Shown here: positions 8,811 through 17,548 of the stretch, in pieces
Numbering within the stretch: position 1 is the first letter of the stretch
Layout of the letters: each line of letters starts with the position of its first letter
Assembly (NCBI RefSeq): GCF_008704855.1
Contig: NZ_CP023691.1
Coordinates: 7,316,001 to 7,380,000, forward strand
Source of the DNA: Streptomyces platensis
GTDB lineage: Bacteria; Actinomycetota; Actinomycetes; Streptomycetales; Streptomycetaceae
Length of the DNA: 64,000 nt
Reading direction: 5' to 3'
The notes under the pieces: generated by a model
What the model was told of the DNA's origin: nothing
Seen by the model: only the letters and a program-made list of their open reading frames with translations
Database searches by the model: none
Program-made: the position numbers and the translations under genes

Positions 8811-9455
8811 ATGCAGCTCGCGATCCTTCTCTACGACCGCTTCACCACGCTGGACGCCGTCGGCCCCTACGAAACCCTCAGCCGGCTGCCGGGCGCGGAG
8901 GCGGTGTTCGTCGGCGAGCGCACCGGCCCGTACCGCAACGACCTCGGCTCGCTCGGACTGGCCGCCGACGCCACGCTGGACGAGGTCACCGCGCCGGACA
9001 TCCTCGTCGTGCCGGGCGGCCCCGGGCAGCTCGCGCACATGACGGACGGCCCGCTGCACGAGTGGATCCGCGCCGTGGACGCCCACACCACCTGGACCAC
9101 CTCGGTGTGCACCGGTTCGCTGATCCTCGCCGCCGCCGGTCTGCTCACGGGGCGCCGGGCGACCTCCCACTGGCTGGCACTGGACCAGCTGCCCGCCCTC
9201 GGCGCCGAGCCGACGGGGGAGCGGGTGGTCTTCGACGGCAAGTACGTCACGGCGGCCGGTGTCTCGTCCGGTATCGACATGGGGCTGACGCTGGCCGGCC
9301 GGATCGCCGGGGACACCGTGGCCCAGACGATCCAGCTCGGCATCGAGTACGACCCGCAGCCGCCCTACGACGCGGGCTCCCCGGAGAAGGCGCCGGCCGA
9401 GGTCACCGCGGCGCTGCGAGAGCAGAGCCGGTCCGTGCTGACCGGGCAGGAGTAG
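8811..9455 (+). CDS. DJ-1/PfpI family protein, isonitrile-hydratase-like
   Basis: A 214-residue single-domain protein. It starts MQLAILLYDRFTTLDAVGPYE, has ILVVPGGPG, the elbow S-V-C-T-G-S-L-I-L with the predicted reactive Cys, the following A-A-A-G-L-L-T-G-R-R-A-T-S-H-W, and AAGVSSGIDMGL. This is the pattern of bacterial isonitrile hydratases and related PfpI proteins, but substrate is not provable from sequence. GGAA lies about 6 nt upstream of the ATG. It is co-directional with the GlxA regulator and convergent with the enoyl-CoA hydratase gene. A similar GlxA/PfpI pair occurs at 43187-45027. Confidence 0.82.
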   Translation: MQLAILLYDRFTTLDAVGPYETLSRLPGAEAVFVGERTGPYRNDLGSLGLAADATLDEVTAPDILVVPGGPGQLAHMTDGPLHEWIRAVDAHTTWTTSVCTGSLILAAAGLLTGRRATSHWLALDQLPALGAEPTGERVVFDGKYVTAAGVSSGIDMGLTLAGRIAGDTVAQTIQLGIEYDPQPPYDAGSPEKAPAEVTAALREQSRSVLTGQE

Positions 9456-9490
9456 GGCGGCCGCCGCCCGGCTCCCCGGGCCCCCGGCGG

Positions 9491-10261
9491 TCAGTCCGTG
9501 GGCCAGGTGAACCGCGGCGCCCGGCGCTCCAGGAAGGCGGCGGCACCCTCCGCGGTGTCGCCGCTCGCGCGCGCCTGCGCGGCCCAGTACGCGCCGCGCT
9601 CCTCGGCCTCGGCGGGCGGTACGTCCCAGGTCCCGTTGGCCAGCTCCTTCGCCGCGGTCTGGGTGAGCAGCGACCGGCTCGCGAGGACGGCCGAGAACTC
9701 CGCCACCCGCTTGCCCAGCTCACCCTCGGCCAGCACCTCGTCCACCAGGCCCGTACGCAGCGCCCGCGCACAGTCGATCAACTCCCCGGAGAACAACAGG
9801 TACTTGGCGGCGGAGAGCCCGACCAGCCGGACCAGCCGCCGGGTGGCGGACGCCGGATAGGCCACCCCGAGCTTGGCCGGCGTCACCCCGAACAGCGCGC
9901 CCTCCTCCGCGAAGCGCAGATCACACGCGGCCGCCAACTGCGCCCCGCCCCCCACGCAGTAGCCACGTATCGCCGCCAGCGTCGGCCCGGGAAACGCCGC
10001 CAGCGCCTCCTCGGCCGCCACCGCCAGGCCCTGCGACTCACCCGCCCCCTCCCGCAGCGTGCCGATGTCCGCCCCCGCGCAGAACGTCCCGCCCTCGCCC
10101 GTCAGCACCAGCGACCGGACGGCACGATCACCCGCCAGCCGCTCCAGCAACGGCGGCACATCCCGCCACATCTGCACCGTCATCGCATTCCGCTTGCCGG
10201 TGTTGCTGATGGTGACGGTCGCGGTGCCGTCGCTGACATGCGTCTTCAGACCGGGTTCCAT
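9491..10261 (-). CDS. Enoyl-CoA hydratase/isomerase family protein
   Basis: A 256-residue crotonase-fold enzyme. The first oxyanion-hole segment is G-G-T-F-C-A-G-A-D-I-G-T-L and the second is R-G-Y-C-V-G-G-G-A-Q-L-A-A-A-C-D-L-R-F-A, followed by F-G-V-T-P-A-K-L-G-V. It probably hydrates or isomerises an acyl-CoA in the cytoplasm; the exact substrate is open. The start is ATG 10261, which leaves a 54-bp divergent promoter region shared with the ABC-F gene. Confidence 0.85.
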   Translation of the reverse strand: MEPGLKTHVSDGTATVTISNTGKRNAMTVQMWRDVPPLLERLAGDRAVRSLVLTGEGGTFCAGADIGTLREGAGESQGLAVAAEEALAAFPGPTLAAIRGYCVGGGAQLAAACDLRFAEEGALFGVTPAKLGVAYPASATRRLVRLVGLSAAKYLLFSGELIDCARALRTGLVDEVLAEGELGKRVAEFSAVLASRSLLTQTAAKELANGTWDVPPAEAEERGAYWAAQARASGDTAEGAAAFLERRAPRFTWPTD

Positions 10262-10315
10262 GCCCCGGATATTAGAGCGCCCGCGAGTTCCCGGCCCGAT
10301 ACGATCGGCGGCCTG

Positions 10316-11959
10316 ATGTCAGCAACTCTCGTCGCCAAAGACCTCGCCGCCGGCCACGGCGAGCGCGTCCTGTTCTCCGGTCTCGATCTGGTCGTCGCCC
10401 CCGGGGATGTGATCGGCCTCGTCGGTGCCAACGGGGCGGGCAAATCCACCCTGCTGCGCCTGCTGGCCGGCCTGGACACCCCGGAGGAGGGGTCGCTCGC
10501 GCTCGGCCCGCCCACCGCCACCGTCGGCCACCTCCCGCAAGAGCCCGACCGCCGCCCGGGCGAGACCGTACGGGCCTTCCTCGCCCGCCGCACCGGCGTC
10601 GCCGGCGCCCAGCTCGCCCTGGACACCGCCACCCAGGCGCTGGTCGAGGAACGCCCCGGCGCGGACGACGCCTACGCCACCGCGCTGGAGCGCTGGCTGG
10701 CCCTGGGCGCCGCCGACCTCGACGAGCGCGCCGAGGAGATCGCCGGCCGGCTCGGCCTGACCATCGGCCTCGACCAGCCGATGACCACGCTCTCCGGCGG
10801 CCAGGCCGCCCGCGCCTCGCTCGCCTCCCTGCTGCTCTCCCGCTACGACATCTTCCTGCTCGACGAGCCGACCAACGACCTCGACCTGGACGGCCTCGGA
10901 CAGCTGGAGGACTTCGTCACCGGGCTGCGCGCCGGCACCGTCCTGGTCAGCCACGACCGCGAGTTCCTGACCCGTACGGTCAACCGCGTCGTCGAACTCG
11001 ACCTGGCCCAGCAGCAGGTCAACACCTACGGCGGCGGCTACACCTCCTACCTGGAGGAGCGCGAGCGGGCCCGGCGCCATGCGCGGGAGCAGTACGACGA
11101 GTACGCCGACACCAAGGCCGCTCTGGAGACCCGCGCGCACACCCAGCGCAACTGGATGGAGAAGGGCGTCAAGAACGCCCGCCGCAAGGCCACCGACAAC
11201 GACAAGATCGCCCGCAAGGGCCGGGTGGAGGCCACCGAGAAGCAGGCCGCCAAGGCCAAGCAGACCCAGCGCCTGATCGAGCGGCTCGATGTCGTCGAGG
11301 AACCGCGCAAGGAGTGGGAGCTGCGGATGGAGATCGCCGCCGCACCCCGGGCCGGCGCGGTCGTGGCCACCCTGCGCGGTGCCGGGGTCCGGCGCGGCGA
11401 CTTCCGCCTCGGCCCGGTGGACCTCCAGATCGACTGGGCGGACCGGGTCGCCATCACAGGCCCCAACGGCTCCGGCAAGTCCACCCTGCTCGCCGCCCTC
11501 CTCGGCCGGCTCCCGCTGGACGCCGGGCAGGCGTCGCTCGGCCCCGGGGTGGTGGTCGGCGAGGTCGACCAGGCGCGCGGGCTGTTCTTCGGCGACGATC
11601 CGCTGATGGACGCCTTCCGGCTCTCCGTACCGGATCTGTCGCCCGCCGATGTGCGCACCCTGCTCGCGAAGTTCGGGCTGAAGGCGGCACATGTGCTGCG
11701 CCCGGCGCGCACCCTCTCGCCGGGGGAGCGGACCCGGGCCGCGCTGGCCCTTCTCCAGGGCCGCGGGGTCAACCTCCTCGTCCTGGACGAGCCGACCAAC
11801 CATCTCGACCTGCCGGCCATCGAACAGCTGGAGTCCGCGCTCGCCTCCTACCCGGGCACCCTGCTGCTGGTCACGCACGACCGCCGGATGCTCGAAGCGG
11901 TGCACACCACCCGCCGCATCGAGGTCGACGGGGGACGGATCACCGACCGGACGGTGTGA
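10316..11959 (+). CDS. ABC-F family ATP-binding protein
   Basis: A 547-residue protein with two ABC cassettes and no membrane segments. Cassette 1 has G-A-N-G-A-G-K-S-T, signature T-L-S-G-G-Q-A and Walker B L-L-D-E-P-T-N-D-L-D. Cassette 2 has G-P-N-G-S-G-K-S-T, S-P-G-E-R-T and V-L-D-E-P-T-N-H-L-D. Between them is a charged linker of about 80 residues (near 11060-11310) typical of ABC-F translation factors that bind the ribosomal E site. Some members protect ribosomes from antibiotics; nothing here proves that role. The start is ATG 10316. It lies just upstream of tRNA-fMet. Confidence 0.88.
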   Translation: MSATLVAKDLAAGHGERVLFSGLDLVVAPGDVIGLVGANGAGKSTLLRLLAGLDTPEEGSLALGPPTATVGHLPQEPDRRPGETVRAFLARRTGVAGAQLALDTATQALVEERPGADDAYATALERWLALGAADLDERAEEIAGRLGLTIGLDQPMTTLSGGQAARASLASLLLSRYDIFLLDEPTNDLDLDGLGQLEDFVTGLRAGTVLVSHDREFLTRTVNRVVELDLAQQQVNTYGGGYTSYLEERERARRHAREQYDEYADTKAALETRAHTQRNWMEKGVKNARRKATDNDKIARKGRVEATEKQAAKAKQTQRLIERLDVVEEPRKEWELRMEIAAAPRAGAVVATLRGAGVRRGDFRLGPVDLQIDWADRVAITGPNGSGKSTLLAALLGRLPLDAGQASLGPGVVVGEVDQARGLFFGDDPLMDAFRLSVPDLSPADVRTLLAKFGLKAAHVLRPARTLSPGERTRAALALLQGRGVNLLVLDEPTNHLDLPAIEQLESALASYPGTLLLVTHDRRMLEAVHTTRRIEVDGGRITDRTV

Positions 11960-12004
11960 GAACCCCGGGAGCGGCGGCCCGCGGCACCCGTGGTGATTAT
12001 CGAT

Positions 12005-12033
12005 TTGGCCCTGGGGCCGCCGACCCGTACTGT
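12005..12033 (+). promoter_or_regulatory. Predicted sigma-70-type promoter of tRNA-fMet
   Basis: TTGGCC (12005-12010) and TACTGT (12028-12033) are separated by 17 bp. The expected transcription start near 12040 is about 6 nt before the mature tRNA 5' end. Confidence 0.5.
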
Positions 12034-12045
12034 GGTGTTCACCGA

Positions 12046-12119
12046 CGCGGGGTGGAGCAGCTCGGTAGCTCGCTGGGCTCATAACCCAGAGGTCGCAGGT
12101 TCAAATCCTGTCCCCGCTA
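12046..12119 (+). tRNA. Initiator tRNA-Met (anticodon CAT)
   Basis: The cloverleaf is complete. The acceptor stem CGCGGGG pairs with CCCCGCT, leaving a C1:T72 mismatch. The anticodon stem is C-T-G-G-G / C-C-C-A-G around the loop CTCATAA, and the T arm is GCAGG-TTCAAAT-CCTGT. The unpaired position 1:72 and the GGG/CCC run in the anticodon stem are initiator hallmarks. The 3' CCA is not encoded (ACTG follows). Confidence 0.95.
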
Positions 12120-12127
12120 CTGAAGAC

Positions 12128-12169
12128 AGAACAGCAGGTCCGGTGCTCAGGCACCGGACCTGCTGTTCT
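12128..12169 (+). terminator. Intrinsic terminator of tRNA-fMet
   Basis: A perfect 19-bp inverted repeat, AGAACAGCAGGTCCGGTGC (12128-12146) and its complement (12151-12169), with loop TCAG. It starts 9 bp after the tRNA end. Confidence 0.9.
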
Positions 12170-12334
12170 TGGTGGTCCAGGGCGCGGCGGTCCGGGAACG
12201 CGGCACAAAGGGAACAGGTCCGGTCCCCGGGCCGGGCCAACCACTCGGAATCGGCCAGAAGCCGTCGATAGATGCTGACTTGTGGTCAGCAGGCCGGTCC
12301 GGACCAATGCATTCCCAACACTCTTCCTGTGAGG

Positions 12335-12826
12335 ATGCCTTCCGGACCCCCCGCAGAACCCCCCGAAGAGCTGACCTCCCCGCTCGCGTACGAAGGTGTC
12401 TGGCGGTTCACCGCCCCGGCACTGGAGGCCTCGGTGCCGCAGGCCCGGCACGCGGTCCGGGATCTGCTCGCCGAACAGTGTGTACCCGTCGCCGCCGCGA
12501 TCATGGACGGCCTGCTGCTCATCGTCTCCGAACTCGTCACCAACGCCGTCCGGCACGCCGCCCTGCTCTCGCCCCAGATCGCCGTACAGGTCGCCCTCGG
12601 GGCGAACTGGCTACGGGTCGCGGTCGAGGACGATCACCCCTACCGCCCCAAGGCATTGGAGGCGGACCAGGGTGATCTCGGCGGCCGCGGACTGTGGCTG
12701 GTCAAGACGCTGACCGCGGAGGTGGGCGGCACATGCGGTGTGGAACACACGAGGAACGGCGGCAAGGCCATCTGGGCCGAGCTGCCGCTCACCCCGCCTG
12801 CTACCAGCCCGCCGCTCCTCCGGTGA
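12335..12826 (+). CDS. Anti-sigma-factor-like ATP-binding protein (HATPase_c)
   Basis: About 163 residues from ATG 12335. It is a lone GHKL ATPase domain. The N box is I-V-S-E-L-V-T-N-A-V-R-H, the G1 region is V-A-V-E-D-D-H-P, and the G2-like segment is G-D-L-G-G-R-G-L-W-L-V-K. This is the RsbW/SpoIIAB-like class that is expanded in Streptomyces. The frame stays open to 12272, but a clear Shine-Dalgarno is lacking for any start, so the N-terminus is uncertain. The last 26 bp overlap the 3' end of idi on the opposite strand. Confidence 0.75.
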   Translation: MPSGPPAEPPEELTSPLAYEGVWRFTAPALEASVPQARHAVRDLLAEQCVPVAAAIMDGLLLIVSELVTNAVRHAALLSPQIAVQVALGANWLRVAVEDDHPYRPKALEADQGDLGGRGLWLVKTLTAEVGGTCGVEHTRNGGKAIWAELPLTPPATSPPLLR

Positions 12827-13412
12827 GCTCGCGCACCGCCGGCCGCGCCGCGTCCAGCACGGTCATGAACCAGGCGGAGAACGGCGCCTCGGCATGCCGC
12901 TCGGCCAGCTCCTCCGGCGTCACGAAGGCGATCTCGCCGATCTCCTCGGGGTCGGGCGCCGGCTCGGCCCGCACCAGCCCGACGAACAGGTGGTTGTACT
13001 CCTGCTCCACGAGGCCGGAGTCCGGGTCGGGATGGTTGTAACGGACCGTGCCGGCCTCGGCCAGCAGGGAGGGTGCCAGGCCCAGTTCCTCCGCGGTCCG
13101 GCGGGCTGCGGCCGCGAACGGCGCCTCGCCCGGGTACGGATGCCCGCAGCAGGTGTTGGACCACACACCGGGGGAGTGGTACTTCCCCAGCGCCCGGCGC
13201 TGGAGCAGCAGTCGGCCCTTCTCGTCGAAGAGGAAGACCGAGAAGGCCCGGTGCAGCTGCCCGGGGGGCTGATGGGCGGCGAGCTTCTCCGCGGTGCCGA
13301 TCGTCGTACCGTCCTCGTCGACCAGCTCCAGCATGATCGGTTCGGCGGTGCCGCCCGGTGTGCTCACCGCCGGGTCCCCGGCGGTCTGTCCGTTGGCAGG
13401 TGTGATCGGCAT
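12801..13412 (-). CDS. idi: Isopentenyl-diphosphate delta-isomerase, type I
   Basis: About 203 residues; interconverts IPP and DMAPP. It shows the catalytic Cys motif W-S-N-T-C-C-G-H-P, a Nudix-like box (RRTAEELGL) and the Glu-bearing E-Q-E-Y-N-H segment. AAGG six nt upstream favours ATG 13412 over the ATG at 13418. Its 3' end overlaps the convergent ATPase gene. Its position just before the envelope and hopanoid clusters suggests it supplies allylic starter for the polyprenyl synthase encoded at 24817. Confidence 0.93.
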   Translation of the reverse strand: MPITPANGQTAGDPAVSTPGGTAEPIMLELVDEDGTTIGTAEKLAAHQPPGQLHRAFSVFLFDEKGRLLLQRRALGKYHSPGVWSNTCCGHPYPGEAPFAAAARRTAEELGLAPSLLAEAGTVRYNHPDPDSGLVEQEYNHLFVGLVRAEPAPDPEEIGEIAFVTPEELAERHAEAPFSAWFMTVLDAARPAVRELTGGAAGW

Positions 13413-13959
13413 GCCCATCCTTGTCGTCGGTCTTCGACGCCAAGTCTGCCCTAGCCGGGTCCGCATCACCGGCACAGCGGGTGCGCGGCGCAACAAGCCC
13501 GTGCACCGGTCACCCGGCGCGCCTGCCGTGAGATGGTCCACACCCGCCGCCGGGCCCTCGGCCCCCGGCCCGGTGGATACCGGCCGGCGGCCGTGGCGCC
13601 ACCGGCGGACGGCAGGCGCCCCGGACCTGGGATGGCTCTCACCACACCGGCCCCGGCACAACCCGCCCGCCCTGTGACCAGCCCTCTCATAACCGGCACC
13701 GGATCGGGTCCCGGGTCTGCGGGCCAGTTGTTCATGGGCCACCCGATCCACCATGATGATCGCGGCAGGCGCAGCCGTCGGTCACTCGATCGTGCGGTGA
13801 ATGCGCGGTGAACGGCCGCATCCGGCGATCCGATAGCCTCTGCCGACGTGCCACCCGGCCCTCCCAGGGGCGAGGTGTGCCACGCCCGCTGCCCGGGTAG
13901 TTCGTATCGAATGCGGACCGACCGGCGCTGCCTTGTCAGCATCCAAGGAGTGAGTTCGT
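13413..13959. other. Intergenic region, idi to the envelope cluster
   Basis: About 550 bp between divergent genes. Six-frame reading gives no credible protein. The sequence is somewhat less GC-rich after 13730 and must contain the promoters of idi and of the seven-gene cluster. The only clear signal is the ribosome-binding site AAGGAG at 13945-13950. Confidence 0.5.
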
Positions 13960-15765
13960 CTGTCGACCGCCATCCTCACCGGTCCGCCGGTCGCCGGGTC
14001 GCCGCTCGAAGCCGACCTGCGCGCGCTGGGCTTTGACGTCCGTACGGCGGACGATGCCACGGCCGCCGCCGAGCTGATCAACGCGGTGCCCGCCCAGGAG
14101 CGGGTCGCCGTCGTCGACCCTCGCTTCGTCGGCCATCTGCACGCCCTGCGGCTGGCGCTGACCGACCCCCGCTTCCCGGCCGCGGCCGTGCCCGGCGCGC
14201 TCACCGCGCAGCCCGCGGCCCGCGCCGCGCTGACCCGCGCGGTCGGCCGGATCCCGGTCGGCGCCGGCACCGCCCACCTCACGGACGTCCTCACCGACAC
14301 CCTCACCGAGTCCCTCGACCGCGACGGGACCGGTCTGCACCGCGTCGAGCTGGGCAGCCTGGTCGCCACCGTCGCGCTCACCCCGGCGCAGCGCGAGGAC
14401 GCCCGGGAGGCCGTCGCCGCCGTCGACGACGAGGCCGTCCGGCTGCGCACCGCCGTGAAGTCCCGCGACGGGTTCTTCACCACGTACTGCATCAGCCCGT
14501 ACTCCCGCTACCTCGCCCGCTGGTGCGCGCGGCGCGGGCTCACCCCCAACCAGGTCACCACCGCCTCGCTGCTCACCGCGCTGATCGCGGCCGGCTGCGC
14601 GGCGACCGGAACCCGTGGCGGCTTCATCGCTGCCGGCTTCCTGCTGCTGTTCTCCTTCGTCCTGGACTGCACCGACGGGCAGCTCGCCCGCTACTCCCTC
14701 CAGTACTCGACGATGGGCGCCTGGCTGGACGCCACCTTCGACCGGGCCAAGGAGTACGCGTACTACGCGGGCCTCGCCCTCGGGGCGGCCCGTGGCGGGG
14801 ACGATGTCTGGGCGCTGGCGCTCGGCGCGATGGTCCTGATGACCTGCCGCCACGTCGTCGACTTCTCCTTCAACGAGGCGAACCACGACGCCACCGCCAA
14901 CACCAGCCCCACCGCCGCGCTCTCCGGCAAGCTCGACAGCGTCGGCTGGACGGTCTGGGTGCGCCGGATGATCGTGCTGCCGATCGGCGAACGCTGGGCC
15001 ATGATCGCGGTGCTCACCGCGCTGACCACCCCGCGCATCGTCTTCTACGCCCTGCTCATCGGCTGTGCGCTGGCCGCCTGCTACACCACGGCCGGCCGGG
15101 TGCTGCGCTCGCTGACCCGTCGGGCCCGGCGTACCGACCGGGCCGCCCAGGCGCTGGCCGACCTCGCCGACTCCGGGCCGCTCGCCGAGCTGATCGCCCG
15201 CAGCGCCCGGGGCCGCGGCCGGACTGGTTCCTTCCTGGCCCCCGTCATGGCATTTCTCTCAGCCGCCGTGCTGCTGGTCTGGGTGATCTTCGAGAACGAC
15301 CCCGCGTCCTGGCTGACCGTCGGCGTCGCCGCCGGTTCCGCGCTGCTGGCCGGTGCGGCCGTGGCCCGGCCGCTCAAGGGCGCCCTCGACTGGCTCGTCC
15401 CGCCCTTCTTCCGGGCCGGCGAATACGTCACCATCCTGGTGCTGGCCGCCCGCGCGGACGTCCCCGGAGCGCTTCCGGCGGCGTACGGGCTGGTCGCGGC
15501 GGTCGCCTACCATCACTACGACACGGTCTACCGCATCCGTGGCGGCACCGGAGCCCCGCCGCGGTGGCTGGTCCGGGCGACCGGCGGACATGAGGGACGG
15601 ATCCTCGTGATCACCGTCCTCGCCGCCGCGCTGTCCCCCTCAGGTTTCACAATCGCGCTGACGGCCCTCGCTGTGGCCCTGGCGCTGCTGGTGCTCATCG
15701 AGAGCATCCGTTTCTGGGTGTCCTCCCAAGCACCCGCCGTACACGATGAAGGAGAACCCGCATGA
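13960..15765 (+). CDS. DUF5941-type CDP-alcohol phosphatidyltransferase, probable CTG start
   Basis: A 601-residue membrane protein if begun at CTG 13960. The first ~200 residues are soluble and Ala-rich (AILTGPPVAGSPLEADLRAL at the N-terminus). The CDP-alcohol phosphatidyltransferase motif D-C-T-D-G-Q-L-A-R-x8-G-A-W-L-D-A-T-F-D starts near residue 236 with all Asp residues present, followed by several hydrophobic helices. AAGGAG (13945-13950) lies 9 nt before the CTG; the only other in-frame start is GTG 14086, which has no ribosome site and would discard 42 residues that look coding. It is the first gene of the cluster and overlaps the nucleotidyltransferase by ATGA. It should move a phosphoalcohol from a CDP-alcohol to an acceptor. 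Confidence 0.8.
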   Translation: MSTAILTGPPVAGSPLEADLRALGFDVRTADDATAAAELINAVPAQERVAVVDPRFVGHLHALRLALTDPRFPAAAVPGALTAQPAARAALTRAVGRIPVGAGTAHLTDVLTDTLTESLDRDGTGLHRVELGSLVATVALTPAQREDAREAVAAVDDEAVRLRTAVKSRDGFFTTYCISPYSRYLARWCARRGLTPNQVTTASLLTALIAAGCAATGTRGGFIAAGFLLLFSFVLDCTDGQLARYSLQYSTMGAWLDATFDRAKEYAYYAGLALGAARGGDDVWALALGAMVLMTCRHVVDFSFNEANHDATANTSPTAALSGKLDSVGWTVWVRRMIVLPIGERWAMIAVLTALTTPRIVFYALLIGCALAACYTTAGRVLRSLTRRARRTDRAAQALADLADSGPLAELIARSARGRGRTGSFLAPVMAFLSAAVLLVWVIFENDPASWLTVGVAAGSALLAGAAVARPLKGALDWLVPPFFRAGEYVTILVLAARADVPGALPAAYGLVAAVAYHHYDTVYRIRGGTGAPPRWLVRATGGHEGRILVITVLAAALSPSGFTIALTALAVALALLVLIESIRFWVSSQAPAVHDEGEPA

Positions 15766-16499
15766 TCGGCCTCGTGCTGGCTGCCGGCGCCGGACGGCGT
15801 CTGCGCCCCTACACCGACACCCTGCCCAAGGCTCTGGTGCCGGTCGACGGGGACACGACCATCCTCGACCTGACCCTCGGCAACTTCGCCGAGATCGGCC
15901 TGACCGAGGTCGCGATCATCGTCGGCTACCGCAAGGAAGCCGTCTACGAGCGCAAGGAGGCCCTGGAGCAGAAGTACGGCCTCAAGCTCACCCTCATCGA
16001 CAACGACAAGGCCGAGGAGTGGAACAACGCCTACTCCCTGTGGTGCGGCCGTGACTCCATCAAGCACACCGTGATCCTCGCCAACGGCGACACCGTGCAC
16101 CCGGTCTCCGTCGAGAAGACCCTGCTTGCCGCCCGCGGCAACGGCCAGAAGATCATCCTCGCCCTCGACACGGTCAAGCAGCTGGCCGACGAGGAGATGA
16201 AGGTCATCGTGGACCCCGCCAAGGGCGTCCAGAAGATCACCAAGCTGATGGACCCGGCCGAGGCGACCGGTGAGTACATCGGTGTCACCCTCATCGAGGG
16301 CGAGGCCGCCGAGGAGCTGGCCGACGCCCTGAAGACCACCTTCGAGCGGGACCCCGACCTCTACTACGAGGACGGCTACCAGGAGCTCGTCAACCGCGGC
16401 TTCAAGGTGGACGTGGCCCCGATCGGCGACGTCAAGTGGGTCGAGATCGACAACCACGACGACCTGGCGAAGGGCCGTGACATCGCATGCCAGTACTGA
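15762..16499 (+). CDS. Nucleotidyltransferase (phosphocholine cytidylyltransferase-like)
   Basis: A 245-residue soluble NTP-transferase. The signature is L-V-L-A-A-G-A-G-R-R-L-R-P-Y-T-D with P-K-A-L-V-P-V, then N-N-A-Y-S-L-W and G-D-T-V-H-P. The Y-S-L segment after the nucleotide-binding core resembles LicC-type cytidylyltransferases more than sugar-1-phosphate enzymes. It would make the CDP-alcohol used by the flanking transferases; the alcohol is unknown. It overlaps the preceding gene by 4 nt and the following gene by 13 nt. It has more Lys than most proteins around it. Confidence 0.82.
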   Translation: MIGLVLAAGAGRRLRPYTDTLPKALVPVDGDTTILDLTLGNFAEIGLTEVAIIVGYRKEAVYERKEALEQKYGLKLTLIDNDKAEEWNNAYSLWCGRDSIKHTVILANGDTVHPVSVEKTLLAARGNGQKIILALDTVKQLADEEMKVIVDPAKGVQKITKLMDPAEATGEYIGVTLIEGEAAEELADALKTTFERDPDLYYEDGYQELVNRGFKVDVAPIGDVKWVEIDNHDDLAKGRDIACQY

Positions 16500-17548
16500 C
16501 CCGCCTCATCCCGTCCCCGGTCGTCGTTGACATCAACGCCGGCGCCCTGGACGACCTGGCGGGCCTGCTGGCCGATCAGCGCATCTCCGCGTCCGGCAAG
16601 CTCGCCATCGCGATCAGCGGCGGCTCGGGGGCACGGCTGCGCGAGCGGCTGTCCCCCGCGCTGCCGGGCGCCGAGTGGTACGAGGTCGGCGGCGGCACCC
16701 TGGACGACGCGATCAAGCTCGCCGACGCCATGAAGAAGGGGCACTACGACGCCGTCGTGGGCCTCGGCGGCGGCAAGATCATCGACTGCGCCAAGTTCGC
16801 CGCGGCGCGGATCGGTCTGCCGCTGGTCGCCGTCGCGACGAACCTGTCGCACGACGGTCTGTGCTCGCCGGTCGCCACCCTGGACAACGACGCGGGCCGC
16901 GGCTCCTACGGGGTGCCGAACCCGATCGCCGTGGTGATCGACCTCGACATCATCCGCGAGGCCCCGGTCCGGTTCGTCCGCTCCGGCATCGGCGACGCGA
17001 TCTCCAACATCTCCGCGGTCGCGGACTGGGAGCTCTCGCACCGCGAGACCGGCGAGGACATCGACGGACTGGCGGCTGCCATGGCGCGCCAGGCCGGCGA
17101 GGCCGTGCTGCGCCACCCCGGTGGCGTCGGCGACGACAACTTCCTCCAGGTGCTGGCCGAGGGCCTGGTCCTCACCGGCATCTCGATGTCGGTGGCCGGC
17201 GACAGCCGCCCGGCGTCCGGCGCCTGCCACGAGATCAACCACGCCCTGGACATCCTCTTCCCCAAGCGCGCGGCGAGCCATGGCGAGCAGTGCGGCCTCG
17301 GTGCCGCCTTCGCCACGCATCTGCGCGGGGACAAGGAGACCCGGGACCTGATGGTCGAGGTGCTGCGCCGGCACGGTCTGCCGGTCACACCCGGCGAGAT
17401 CGGCTTCACCGACGAGGAGTTCGTCGAGGCCGTCGCGTACGCGCCCAAGACCCGCCCCGGGCGCTACACCATCCTTGAGCACCTCGACCTGTCCGCCGAC
17501 CAGATCAGGGACGCATACGCCGACTATGCAGAAGCCGTCAGTAGCTGA
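16487..17548 (+). CDS. Glycerol-1-phosphate dehydrogenase-like iron-containing alcohol dehydrogenase
   Basis: A 353-residue NAD(P)-dependent enzyme of the EgsA/AraM/G1PDH family. It has the dinucleotide motif V-G-L-G-G-G-K-I-I-D, the family motif A-T-N-L-S-H-D-G, S-G-I-G-D-A-I-S-N and the metal-binding His segments G-A-C-H-E-I-N-H-A-L-D and S-H-G-E-Q. Known members reduce dihydroxyacetone phosphate to sn-glycerol 1-phosphate. Lying between a cytidylyltransferase and two CDP-alcohol transferases, it may supply the phosphoalcohol of the cluster. Related dehydrogenases with other phosphopolyols as substrates cannot be excluded. Confidence 0.82.
   Translation: MPVLTRLIPSPVVVDINAGALDDLAGLLADQRISASGKLAIAISGGSGARLRERLSPALPGAEWYEVGGGTLDDAIKLADAMKKGHYDAVVGLGGGKIIDCAKFAAARIGLPLVAVATNLSHDGLCSPVATLDNDAGRGSYGVPNPIAVVIDLDIIREAPVRFVRSGIGDAISNISAVADWELSHRETGEDIDGLAAAMARQAGEAVLRHPGGVGDDNFLQVLAEGLVLTGISMSVAGDSRPASGACHEINHALDILFPKRAASHGEQCGLGAAFATHLRGDKETRDLMVEVLRRHGLPVTPGEIGFTDEEFVEAVAYAPKTRPGRYTILEHLDLSADQIRDAYADYAEAVSS

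Noticed and set aside
12046..12119. tRNA-fMet and tRNA-Pro as attachment sites of an integrated element.
   Set aside because: No integrase, excisionase or direct repeat of the tRNA 3' end was found near either tRNA.
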